64,000 bases of DNA from Lepus europaeus (taxonomy: Eukaryota > Chordata > Mammalia > Lagomorpha > Leporidae): contig NC_084844.1 in the NCBI RefSeq assembly GCF_033115175.1, positions 31,095,885-31,159,884 of the forward strand. Reading direction: 5' to 3'. This document shows, one piece after another, positions 24,101-36,100 of this stretch (position 1 is its first letter; the number at the start of each line of letters is the position of its first letter). The notes beneath the pieces were generated by a model. That model saw only the letters and a program-made list of their open reading frames with translations. It was not told the DNA's origin and ran no database searches. Both the position numbers and the translations under genes were made by a program.

Positions 24101-27100
24101 GGGAAAAAACCAAAGTTGTGATCATGATTGACATGATGCTGGAACAAAATTGTTACATTTGGAAAAGACTGAAATGAGTTCAGAGGCACCCAAAAGAGTC
24201 GTGAATATAACAAATAAAGCTTTTTAAAATTATAAAATATTGAGTAGACAAATGATTCTGAATCCTGTTCTTAAGCAAATGGGTGCTTTTGACATACAAC
24301 ATTTTGCTGTATTTTTAATTTTCCTTTTCTTCTATTGAGTGACAAAGTTTAGACTTGGAGTGTTTCCTCAAAGCCATTCTTTGCAATGCTGTCATCTTTG
24401 ACATTTTTTCTTCCTTTGCCTAGTCTATTTCCTTTTCTTCTCTTTTCCTCCCCATGTTGAAATGGAAATAACTTACCTTTTCACAGTGCTACAGTTTTTC
24501 CAAAATGCTATCACATATAAGTTTTCATTTATCCTTAAACATGTCTGGCAGATAGGCAGCAATGGGCTTTTTATCTTAATTTATTGATGGAAATAAGAAT
24601 CAGGGTATAAAAAGTGAGCCACCTCATAACTCATACCTAGCATTAACCAATCTACTTTGATCAACTCAATGCCAAGTTTATATCTTCCTTCAAGGCAAAA
24701 ACTACATTCTTTTTCTGGAGGCCAACCGAAGCTAGTCCGAGACTGCCATGTGACATGGTTGGAATCAGGTGGTCCTGGATTGAAATCTCAGCCCTGCTCC
24801 ACTCTCATTTATTCACGCAGGACATAATATCCCCTGCCTCCCACATGCGGCTACCCTCTCAGACAGTGGGGATATCGGCTGCATGAGGAGGCTGGAGCTG
24901 CTGTTCAGAGTTTCTTGAGCATCGGTCATAGTCATTGATGAGATTCAGCCCACAGTACAGTGTTAAATGTCCAGTGAAAATGCTATGAAAGTGGAATAAA
25001 GGAATAGAGAAATAGCATGGCAAGAGTATCCAAGGGTGGTGTGATGACATCTGTTTGAATTTTTAAAATTTTATTTATTTGAGAGGGAGGAAACATGGCT
25101 CCCATCTATCTGTTGGTTCACTCCCTTAAATGCCCACAATGGCTGGGGCTGAAAATGGGAACCAATAATTGAATCTAGATCTTCCATGAGAGTGGCAGGA
25201 ATCCAACTATTTGAGCCATCACTTAGCAGGGAGCTGAAGTCAGGAGCCAGAGCTGGGAATCTAACCTAGGTATTCTGATATGGGATGCAGGCATCTTACT
25301 CACTAGGCTAGACACCCCCTTGTGATGAGTTTTAGATAAGGGGGTCTGTTTAGATAACATCTGGGTGGAATACAAGTGAATTGAGGAACTGAGTCATTGC
25401 AGACATCTGGAGGAGAAACGTACCAAACAGTGTCTCTCAAAGCTCAAACACATTTGAAACACTTGGGGTGTTATTAAAAAAGGACACCAGGCCCTACCCT
25501 TGGGATTCAGATTTAACTGGCCCAGTGTGGGGCTTGGATGATCTTTTGAAAGTGAGCAATGTTATTGCCTCCACTTTTGTGTGTTTGAAATTCTTCACAA
25601 TTAAATTGTGTGTGTGTGTGTGTGCTCTGTGCTAAAACTTCCCAGCAGATTGAGATGAGCATCCTGAACCCCACTTAGTAGCTGGGTGAGCTTGATCATT
25701 GCTTCTTCATTTGGGAGCCTTGACTTTCTCACTTAGGAACCAAAGGCAAAACTTACCTTCTAGGGTTGTTGAGAGGATTTAGCGAAATGATATGTTGCAA
25801 AATTGTCTCACGCTTGGATGTTCTTTAAAATCACCTGCAGAGTCAGTTAAAATTCAGTTGAAACCCTGCTCTCAGAGTTCTGATTTGGTGGAACTGGAAT
25901 GGGATTTGAGAGTTAGTAGATGTAGCCAGCTCTCCGTATCTATGGAGTCCACAATTGTGGAGTCAATATGCTCAGATTGAAAAGATTTGGAAAGAAAAAA
26001 ATGCATCTGTACTGAGGATACACAGACCTCTTTTTTCTTATCATTAGTCCCTAAACTATATAACAGCTATTTATATAACTCTAATATTGTATCAGGTACT
26101 ATAAAAGTTAAAATATACAGGAGGATTTAAAGTGGGTGTGTATGTATGCAGATACCATACATTTTCTATAAGAGACTTAAGTATCCATGGATTAAGTTCC
26201 TTATATTACTGGAGAGTCCTGGCACCAGTGTTCCAATATTCCATTCCACTGAATGATCTTTCTCTCTCTCTGTAGTTTTTGTTTTTTATATTCTTAAATT
26301 ATAAACTTTTTTTTAGCCAGTTGCTGAGTGGTGCTGAAGCTGCTGGTCCAGTGCCCATGCTTTGAGAGTATGGAAGCATACCCAAGAGAGTTTTGACATT
26401 GAGAGGGAAAGACAAAGGTCAAAGAGGTCCCCGGGAGCTGAGAAACCACTCAACTGAGAGGTGGCAGTAAGAAACAAAATATCTCAAAAACAAAAGCAAT
26501 ATCCATTGGAAGGTTCATTTGCTCTGATTTTTAAATTAGTGGCCACATGGGAATCCCTGTGGCCCCCCCGAGCAGGGCTGAGCAGTTCCCCTAGGCAAAG
26601 GGCCAGGAGTCACTTAGGAAAGCTTCTCCTGTGATCTGCAGTCAGGTCTTGCAGGACCTTTGGGCTGCATTGTCACTGTGCCACTAACTACTGCCACAGG
26701 CCCTAGGCGGTGTGAAACTGGCACACAGGGGTTCCCAGCATCAATTTGGATCAAGTAAATATTGGACTGAGAAGATCTGGCTGATGACTGACTTATTTTT
26801 AGTTCTCAATGCCTGGCACTGTGAGAAAGGACTGCCTGAATGGTGCTTTGTTCTTTACTAGGTCTTCTCGTCAAAGAGGTTGGTGAGAGGCAGACAGCAC
26901 TTTCCCCAGGACCGTTCTTGCCAGTGCTGTTGACTGAGTACAATTCTCAAAGCCCGGCATGACTGCAGAAGCGCTGCATTTGGGTGGGCTGGCCTTAGGG
27001 AAACGTTGGTCTGCAGGAGCGAGCAGAGATCCAGTGCAGCAAAGGACTGCTTTACCTCTGCACATGAGAAGCTGCCACTTTGCTTTTCCCAAATGGGATT

Positions 27101-30100
27101 GAAATGCAAGATACATTATGAGCTGCTCTTACTATAGACCTATTCTGTCCCCTTTTCCCATCCTCTGGTTACCAGCGTGATTGACAGGACAGTTATAGAA
27201 CCCATCACAACTTACAGAGCTGCATTTTACTGTGTGCATTCTTCTGCTTCCAGCTGCAAAGGCCAGTTCTTGCTTCTCTTCCATCTCCCCTAAGTGCGCA
27301 GCTAGAGAGGTGTGGTAGACCCCAGTTCATCCCTCTCTCCTTGCTTCTCTGTCAGGATTAGCATGTGGGTGTGAGGCTCTGTGAGAATGCTGGCCCCCAG
27401 GTTTTGATTTGACGGAGGGTGGAGAGGGGGTGAATAGGATGCCCTACTTCTGTCTCCATTGCTTTCTCACCTTGTGTTCACCAGATTCCTGCGCGGAGTT
27501 CATTGGAGGTGGCCATTAATAAAGTGAAATGCTTATTTTCATTCCACCTTGGGACCCCTTTCAGGGAAGGATGTTCTGAATCTTTAGACATACTACCTAG
27601 CCAATGCCTGGGGGGCTCTAGGGGGTGAATCGGTGGCAGGATCAGGAAAATTGCCAAATGGAAGTTCTTAACTTTTTAAATTTGCCTTTTCTGGACATGT
27701 CTCAGCATCTTGAAGTCTCAGTGTCCTTGTCTGAAAAATAAATTTCTCGGTGGTTTATTCCTCACATTCTCACCATGTGGATAGTAGGATCATCTACATG
27801 AAGCACTCCATTGCATTCCTGGCATTTCAATAAGTGCTCAGTCTGTGTTAACTATCCTTATTCTGCAATCCTCAGAGATGAAGCCTACACCATTTCTTTA
27901 GCGACATCTCAGATGTTGAACCGCATCCGTCAGCTGCCTTCTTCACATTAGTACGTTGGTACATGCTGTCCAGTAGCAGCTGCAGAATTTGACTGCTTTC
28001 CTTTGGTGAAAGGGGCTTCCTTTTCATAACGAGGCAGCTGATGACTTGCCGCAGAGTGGCTCAAGTTGGCTAGCTTCCCCAGACCTACGCGGGGGAGGCT
28101 CCCTGTCCTGCTGAGGAATAGAAATGAGCCCTTCTGTGAGAGGCAAAGAGAACTAAATTCACACTCAAGGGTGCATTCACAGGAGTAGAGAAGCGTGATT
28201 CATGTAAGGCTGCCTTGTAATTGGTGATGTCAATGCAGACAAACACCTTAATTCGAAGGGAATGAGTGGTGCCTTTCTCTAGCTCTGGTTGGGGGATTGG
28301 GTGGAGGTCTGGCATCTACAGATTACTTGTATGTAGGGATTGCAAATGTCAGTCGCAAACATTATGACATCTTGATATTTCTCATATGTAATTGCTTGTC
28401 ATCTCTTTCAGAATTTAATCTGTTTAGGACAAATAAGTGTACTGTTGGCAAAAATATTTCTTAAAGTACCTTATGGATGCCATGGCAAACAAATTGCACT
28501 TTTTTCAGGCGTCATTGCTAAGAAAATAGAACAGCTTGATGTTTAGACAAACTAGCCAGAATAACAGTGTCACAAGAATTAGTGATATTAGGAGCAAATT
28601 TCCTAAACATATGTTGCTTCTTTTGCAGCCTCCATTTTTCATTTATGTGGTGGAACGAGTCATGCTTACATCACAGAATTATTACAAGTATTCACCACCA
28701 AGCACGCTGTCCAACTTAGAGCAGATACCCCAGAGATACTGGTGGCCTAAAATGTACATTACATCACAGTTTATAATTTTCAATTCTTTAATCTTGAAAG
28801 TGTTGATTATCACCTACTTTATTAATGAAAATGACACACAATATTTGCTAAGTTCTTATTATGTGTACCCATGATAAAACTTCAGAAGGATTTTCTGAGG
28901 GGCCAGTGTCAGGTGTCTTTCTCTCCGTCCCAATTCTAGCTGTAGGCCTCAGGCAAGTGATTGAGTCTTACTGAGCTTTGTTTCTTCACGTGAAAATTAA
29001 GATAATGCCAACTTCCCTATCCACAGCATGCATTTAATTATTACTGATTGTGTGAGATGATGACCTTAAAACTGTATGGAAACTGGACTGTTCTAAGAAA
29101 CAATTACTAGTATCAATGAAAGAATGTTTAGCATTTAGCAAAATGATTGGAAAAGTCTTTCAAATGCAGACTGTGTGACTGTTGAAGTGACAAGTCGCCC
29201 TGGGAAGCACATTTCAAGCTACAAAGTAGAAGCCTATGCTTGACTTCTTAGGGTCAGGAATGCAGCAGATCCCAGAAAATTATGTGGGTTTTTTTTCTGT
29301 GTTACATAGTAGAAGAAAACAGTATGAGTGGACTTTAAAAAGTTTGTGGAAAAATGGTAGTGCACCCACATGGGAGACCAGATGAAGCTCCTGGCTCCTA
29401 GCTTTGGCCCAGCCCAGCCCTGGCTGTCGCGGCCATTTGGGGAGTGCACCAGCAGATGGAAGACCTCTCTCTCTCTAACTCTGCCTTTCAAATAAATAAT
29501 AAAATAGCTCTTTTTTGAAAAAGACTTTGTTTTGGTGTAGTACATTTTTGAAATCCATGCATAACTTTTTTTCATAATTTGCCTTTTCCAAAAACTTCTT
29601 GAAGACTCCTTATGATTTCTATAACAGAGTATATGACATTTTCTATATCATTGTGCAGAATTAAAAGTTAAGCTTCAATGTAATATCTATTAAGGTGTCC
29701 ATTATCTGATCCTTGACAATGACAATTCATTTTAGCAATGCTTCTATGTATTTCTGTACTATTGTAACAAATTTATACATAATCAAATTTCCTTGTGAAT
29801 ATTCATAAGTTTAATCATCACTGTTCTGGCTATCTACTTCTCTGCTGTAGAGTCATGTGAAATAAAAACATCTGGACTTAAAGGAGACTTTTTAAAAAAA
29901 TTTATTTATTTATTTGAAAGGTAAAGTTATAAAGGTAGAGGTAGAGGTAGAGGTAGAGGTAGAGGTAGAGGTAGAGAGAGAGAGAGAGAGAGGTATTCTA
30001 TCTTTCCATCTGCTGGTTCACTACCCAAATGGCCATAATGACCAGAGCTGCGCTGATTTGAAACTGGAGCCTGGAACTTCTTCCAGGTCCCCCATGTGGG

Positions 30101-33100
30101 TACAGGGGCCCAAGGACTTGGGCCATCTTCTGCTGCTCTCCCAGGCCAGAGCAGACAGAGAGCTGGATCAGAAGAGGAGCAGCCAGGGCTCAAACTGGCA
30201 CCACCATGGGGCACTGCAGGCGGCAGCTTTACTCACTATGCCACGGCGCCGGCCCCTAAAGGAGACTTTTATTCAAGTGATTATTTCGAAGAGTAGGGAA
30301 AGGGAGTATTGCAATAGGGACATTACTTTGTCCATAAGATCTACGAGTATTTGGAGAGTAAGGCTAGTGAGTTTCTCTTTTATAAGGAAGAGTAAGAAAG
30401 GCTACAAGAGATCGTGTGAGTAGTGCGATGGAGGGATGACACAGCAGTAGTGGATTGGGAATACTTTGTCTGAAGCCAGCCTGTTCTCCATAGGGGCTGG
30501 GTGCTAGCTCAACTGAGTGCCCCACAGGTCAGAGAAGAAAACAGAACAGTTCAACAAGTTTGATTGGCAAGCATTTTGTTCTGACTGATTCATGCAGACA
30601 GGAAGCTCAGGGAATTTTGAGAGTCTGTGTCTCACATCGTCATAGGTAAACAAGAGTGTTACTGAAGTTGTATGAAGAATGGCAATTCTTTGCAGTAGAG
30701 TTTTTATGGGATACAAAGGATGGTGGATTTCTTAACCTGTAGTGCTTTTCCAGGATTATAGGGTAAAATTCAACATTGTTAGCAAGGACCACTTGATCAA
30801 TTAGGAGTGCTTTTGGCTGCAAGTAATAGAAAAGTGCACTAACAATGACTTAAATGGAGAGATGTTTATTTTTCTCACCTAACAAATTGTTCAAAGGTCT
30901 ACAGTTGCTGGCATTGGTTTAGCTGATCAATGATGCTAAGACATTCTTTGAATAATTCTACTCTGCCTTCTAATCTTCGTTGCTTCTTGGTCATAGAATA
31001 GGTGCTGCAGTTCCAGACATCATGTCTACATTCAAAACAGGTAGGTGGGCCGGCGCCGCGGCTCACTAGGCTAATCCTCCGCCTTGCGGCGCCGGCACAC
31101 CGGGTTCTAGTCCCGGTCGGGGCACCGATCCTGTCCCGGTTGCCCCTCTTCCAGGCCAGCTCTCTGCTGTGGTCAGGGAGTGCAGTGGAGGATGGCCCAA
31201 GTCCTTGGGCCCTGTACCCCATGGGAGACCAGGAGAAGTACCTGGCTCCTGCCATCGGATCAGGGTGGTGCGCCGGCCGCAGCGCGCCTACCGCGGCGGC
31301 CATTGGAGGGTGAACCAACGGCAAAAAGGAAGACCTTTCTCTCTGTCTCTCTCTCACTGTCCACTCTGCCTGTCAAAAATAAAAAAATAAAAACAGGTAG
31401 GTGTCATGTGGCTACCTCTGCCTGCTCAATAAGCCAGAAAGGTATTAGCTGTGTATATTACCATAGGCATTCTCTTACCAAGGAAGAAAGACATCTTTTG
31501 TTTTTTCTGATAAGTTTATCCAACACATGAAATTGACTAATTCATAACCACCAACATAATCCTTTTCTCATTTGAAGTATAGCACACTGAATGTCCTATA
31601 AATGGGGAATTAAAAAACATTCTAGGATTTTTTATTCTAGGTTTGGAAATTGAGCCATTTTTACAGACAGTTTTCAGAAGGAGCTTCAGGGAAATTCAGA
31701 AATCTTCTGAGTAAACTTACTTGGAGTCATTAAAGAAAAAGCTAGCAAGATTGGGAAAACATGTCAAATATTATAAAGCATTTATGTGTCAAATTTTGAA
31801 GAGATCTTACATATCAGTAATAAAAACTTTGCTCAAATAAAACTATGAATTATGCTTTTTATACCAAATTGTCCACACAATGGCATACAATCCTAGTAAC
31901 GTGATCTTTTGCTATTGGTTATGGTATACACTTGGTTCATACTTTCTTAAAGCATTTCAAAAAATACAAAGGGTCTTCAAAAAGTTCTTGGGTAACATGT
32001 GTTACGAAAAAAGCATGCATGGATTTCAGATTTTTTTTTCACCAAAAGAAATTTACATATTTTAATTCCATTTTACATGAATGTTTTGAAGTTCCCTTGG
32101 AAATAGAGCTCTAATATGTTAATACATTTTCCCTGAAATTCATCTAGAAGGAAGTCCTCTCATAAAAAATGATTAGAATTATGGACCCAGTGTTTTTACA
32201 AGCATGATTATTCTGCAAATATTTACTCTCATCAAAATATCTGTAAACATAATCTTAGTAGAATAATTAAACTAGGTGTGATCTCTTCATCACCTCAATA
32301 TAATATTAAGTTAAAAATACAAACACACACTGTTTATACCATACTATACCCATTCTGTAACACATTGAAATGTTTAGTTACTTAAAAGAAATACTGCATG
32401 CCAGGTGCAATCAGAAGGTATTTGTGGCATTCTTTGTTGTTTTGGCATTTTCAAGATGTCACATATTTTTTATAATTATAAAAAATCTCTCTGTAACTCT
32501 GCCTTTTAAATAGCCAAGCAAATCTCTAGATAAAATAAGGGAAATTGTCAAAATAGTTCATTCTAGTGGTGCTTCCGTTTTTCTCTTCCTAGAGTGCTTT
32601 TTATTCTCTATGCTATGTATAGGATTGAGGTCATGAAGGTTTGCTAGGGAATTGGTTGAAGGAAGAAATTTGTCTTAGTCTATGCGGATACCCAAAGCTA
32701 AGTCATGTAAGGTTGGTCATTTTCTTATCATAACATGTAATATCTGTTTTTCTTGTGTTTATAGAAAACAGCGTCCCTGTGTTCTTGAACAAGCTGCTAT
32801 TTGTTGCCTCTAAAGTTTATTGAGGAAAATTTGCATGCATGGTTGTAAATATATGGGCTTGTATCAACACTTGCTGTGTTTTCATGTGTGTAGGTGAGAG
32901 GGGGCAGGAGGTAGAAGGAGATGTTCCCTCTGAGGCCCACCCTTCTCTTGGGTCATCCCTGATGTGGCAGTAAGTTCAGATATCCTGGCTGTCATTCACT
33001 GGTTAGAAACCCTCATGTGAAGCCACATATTTGTAGAGGCGCGTGGTCCTTAACGACTGACTTGTGGTTTTCCCTTGCCGGTTACTTCTGTTTACGTCTG

Positions 33101-36100
33101 AGATTCCTAATCTGGGTTGATTATGCCCAGGTTGGGCCACCTGAGCCGGAGGCCTTGAAGCTTTAGTGTCTCTTAGAGTATTCTCCGTATTTACCCATGA
33201 CATGGTGTTTCAGAACGTGACTTCAGGCATGAACAACTAGTCATTACACTGTGTTAGCACATCGAAGCAAAGGTTCCTCTAACAATCCATCTTTCTTTGT
33301 TTACTTTCCCTATTTTTTTAAAAAAGATTATTTATTTGAAAGGCAGAGTTACAGAGAGGCAGAGGAGGGAGAGCAGGGGGAACGGGTCTTCCATCTGCTG
33401 GTTCATTCTCCAAATGGCCGCAATAGCTAGGGCTGGGTCAGGCTAAAGCCAGGAGCCAGGAATTTCTTCCAGGTCTCCCATGCAGGTGCAGAGACCCAAG
33501 GACTTGGGCCATCTTCTACTGCTTTCCAGGCCATTAGTAGAGAGCTGGATCAGAAGTGGAGCATCCAGGATTCAAACTGGCACCCATATTGGATGCTTGT
33601 GCTGCAGGTGACAGCTTTACCCACTACGCCACAGTGCCGGCCCCTACTTTTGCTTTTACATTAATCTAAGAATCATTGTTTTAATCTTAACAATAGAAGC
33701 TTAGGAACCCTGTGCAGTGGCATAGTGGGTGAAGCTGCTGCCTGCAGTGTTGGCATCCCATATGGGTGCCATTTTGAGTCCTGGCTGCGCCACTTCTGAT
33801 CCAGCTCTCTGCTATGGCCTGGGAAAGCAGCGGAAGATAGCCCAACTCCTTGGGCCCCTGCACCTACGTGGGAGACCCAGAGGAAGTTCCTGGCTCCTGG
33901 CTTTGGATTGGCTCAGCTCTGTTGCGGCCATTTGGGAAGTGAAACAAAGATGGAAGAGCTCTCTCTCTCTCTTTATATCTCTCTCTCTGCCTCTGCCTCT
34001 CTGTAGCTTTGCTGTTCAAATAAATAAATATTTAAAGAAAAAGAAGTAGTGGCTTAAGAGTCAAAATTGTAAGTTGCCATGATACGGAGAGTGACGTGTG
34101 CAATGGAGTCACTGCTGGTCCAGGACCCTCACGGACAAGGATATGGCTTCACATGAAATCAAGGCAACCCTTGTTGGACTTGGAATTTAGAACTGGTCTT
34201 TTTCTGAACAAAAGGAACTAAGACGATTTGAGGCAGACGTTTCTTCCCATTTTGAGTCCTTTATAAAGAAGCACTTGTTGATAAGTTATCTGTCTTGGAA
34301 CTGATAAAATACCGTGGTGGGTTTCGTTATGCCTCATGCATATTTAAAAATCTACCCACCCTGGAACTTTAGCTGACTGCATGACACCCCTACTTGGATG
34401 TCTAATGAGCATTTCAAACTCCAGGAATACCCATGATTCCCTCCAGAGCCCACAAATCACCGCAGAGTTTTCTTTGTCATAGAAAGTAGAGCTGCCTCCT
34501 ACCTGGTTGTTCAAGCAAAGGCCTCAGAGCTGTCCTTGGTTCTTTCCCTTCCCCAGCAGCCAACTTGTCAGTAATACCTGGGGACTCTGACTCCAACACA
34601 CCTTCTCCTTGTCACTCTCACTCTTACTGCCTCCTGGTTCAAGTCAGTAGAATCTTCATCTCTTATAGGGACTAGTGCACCTTTTTTTTTTTTTAACCCA
34701 TCTCTTAGTTTGCTTTATGATCTGTTTTCTACCAAGCAGCAAGAATGATCTTTAAAAAACTATTACTCAGATCTGGTCATTCACCTGTTTAAAGCCATCC
34801 AGTAGTTTTCCATAGCAATAAGAATAAATTTTTAAAGAATAATTATTTTGTATATTTGAGAGGCAGATAGAAAGAAAGAGAACTTCCATCCACTGGTTCA
34901 CTCTCCAAATGCCCACAGTAGCTAGGGCAAGGCCAGGGTCAGAGCCAGAAACTGGGAAATCAGTCCAGGTCTCCCATCTGAATGGCGGCTGTCCAACCAT
35001 GTGAGCCGTCACCTGCTGCCTTCCAGGTTGCTCATTAGCAGGAAGCTAGAATCGGAGGCAAAGTCAGGTCTTGAACCCACACACTCTGATATAGGACGTG
35101 GGCATCCCAACTGGCATCTTGACTGGGAGGTCAAATGCCTTCTCTGAGAACAAAATCTTTGCCTCTTAACCTGTTTACCAAGTCCAGTGGTGTCCGTCTC
35201 CCACAGCCTTGCTAACCTCGGTTCCTACCACTCTCTGCCATCCAGAGTTCTCTATATTCCACATTCTTCAGGCATCCTGTTCATCAACCTTAGGGCCTTC
35301 CTCCTGCCAGAAACTGGCTTCCTCCATCTTCATATGGTTGGCTTATTCTTACATTAGAACAAGAGATCCTGATAAACGTTACCCACCACGGTTGCCTTTT
35401 CTGACCCTAGATACCTCCTACCAAATGTATCATTTATCACCTAATCCTTCTTATATCCTGTTTAAATTACTTGCGGGCACGTGTAGCCATCCCCACCACG
35501 AATTCCTACCTGAGTGGTACAAGATCCTTGAGAGCAGGGGCCTTGTTTGCTTTGTCCCATTCTGTCACTTAAGGCCACAGAGGAGGTCAGGGTGGCATGC
35601 AGGTTGTCCCCAGCTGTTTTTCACACGGTGTTCAGCTTTCTTCCAACTTGGGAACCCATAGATTGCTTCTCCCTGATGTGTTTCACCAGGAAAGTGGACT
35701 TTATGAGTATAAAGTCTTTGGTGTTCTGGAGGATTGCTCGCCAGCACTGCTTGCAGACGTCTATATGGACTTAGACTACAGAAAACAGTGGGACCAGTAC
35801 GTTAAAGGTGAGTAATGCCCACTTGTGAAAAAAGTAAATTGTAAAATCTATGCTTATTTATTCTACCAATAGAAAGGGCTCGAATTAATTTCTACTAAAT
35901 TGTTCTTCCTTTTAAATTTTGACATGAATCATTTTTAGACTAATTTATTTGAAAGGCAGAGTGATGGAGTGGGGGACATACAGACACACACCCACCCACA
36001 CACACACATGTAGAAAGACATAAAGGAAAAAAGAGAGAGTTTATTTCCCAAATTTCTCCAACAGCCAGGGCAAGATTAGGCTAACAGGAGCTAGGGGGTT

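Larger units (their letters stand above)
21183..35689 (+). other. PCTP: PCTP intron 1 (about 14.5 kb)
   Basis: Besides the individually listed SINEs, MIR, MITE and L2 pieces, the intron holds unassigned sequence at about 21340-23400, 23730-25050, 25830-28900, 30260-31030 and 32540-33300. The first few hundred bases stay GC-rich and include a 19-bp unit repeated twice (21508-21545). A C/A-rich run lies near 22496-22518. No extra coding exon could be supported. Confidence 0.8.

Noticed and set aside
29914-30423. 169-codon + strand open frame
   Set aside because: It runs through the (GGTAGA)n tract and an antisense C-SINE; the low-complexity start and SINE content explain it.
30899-31357. 152-codon minus strand open frame
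   Set aside because: Most of it is the reverse strand of the young SINE at 31048-31389.
35209-35661. 150-codon + strand open frame before PCTP exon 2
   Set aside because: It is L2-derived sequence; it ends before the exon and is not in a recognisable protein family.
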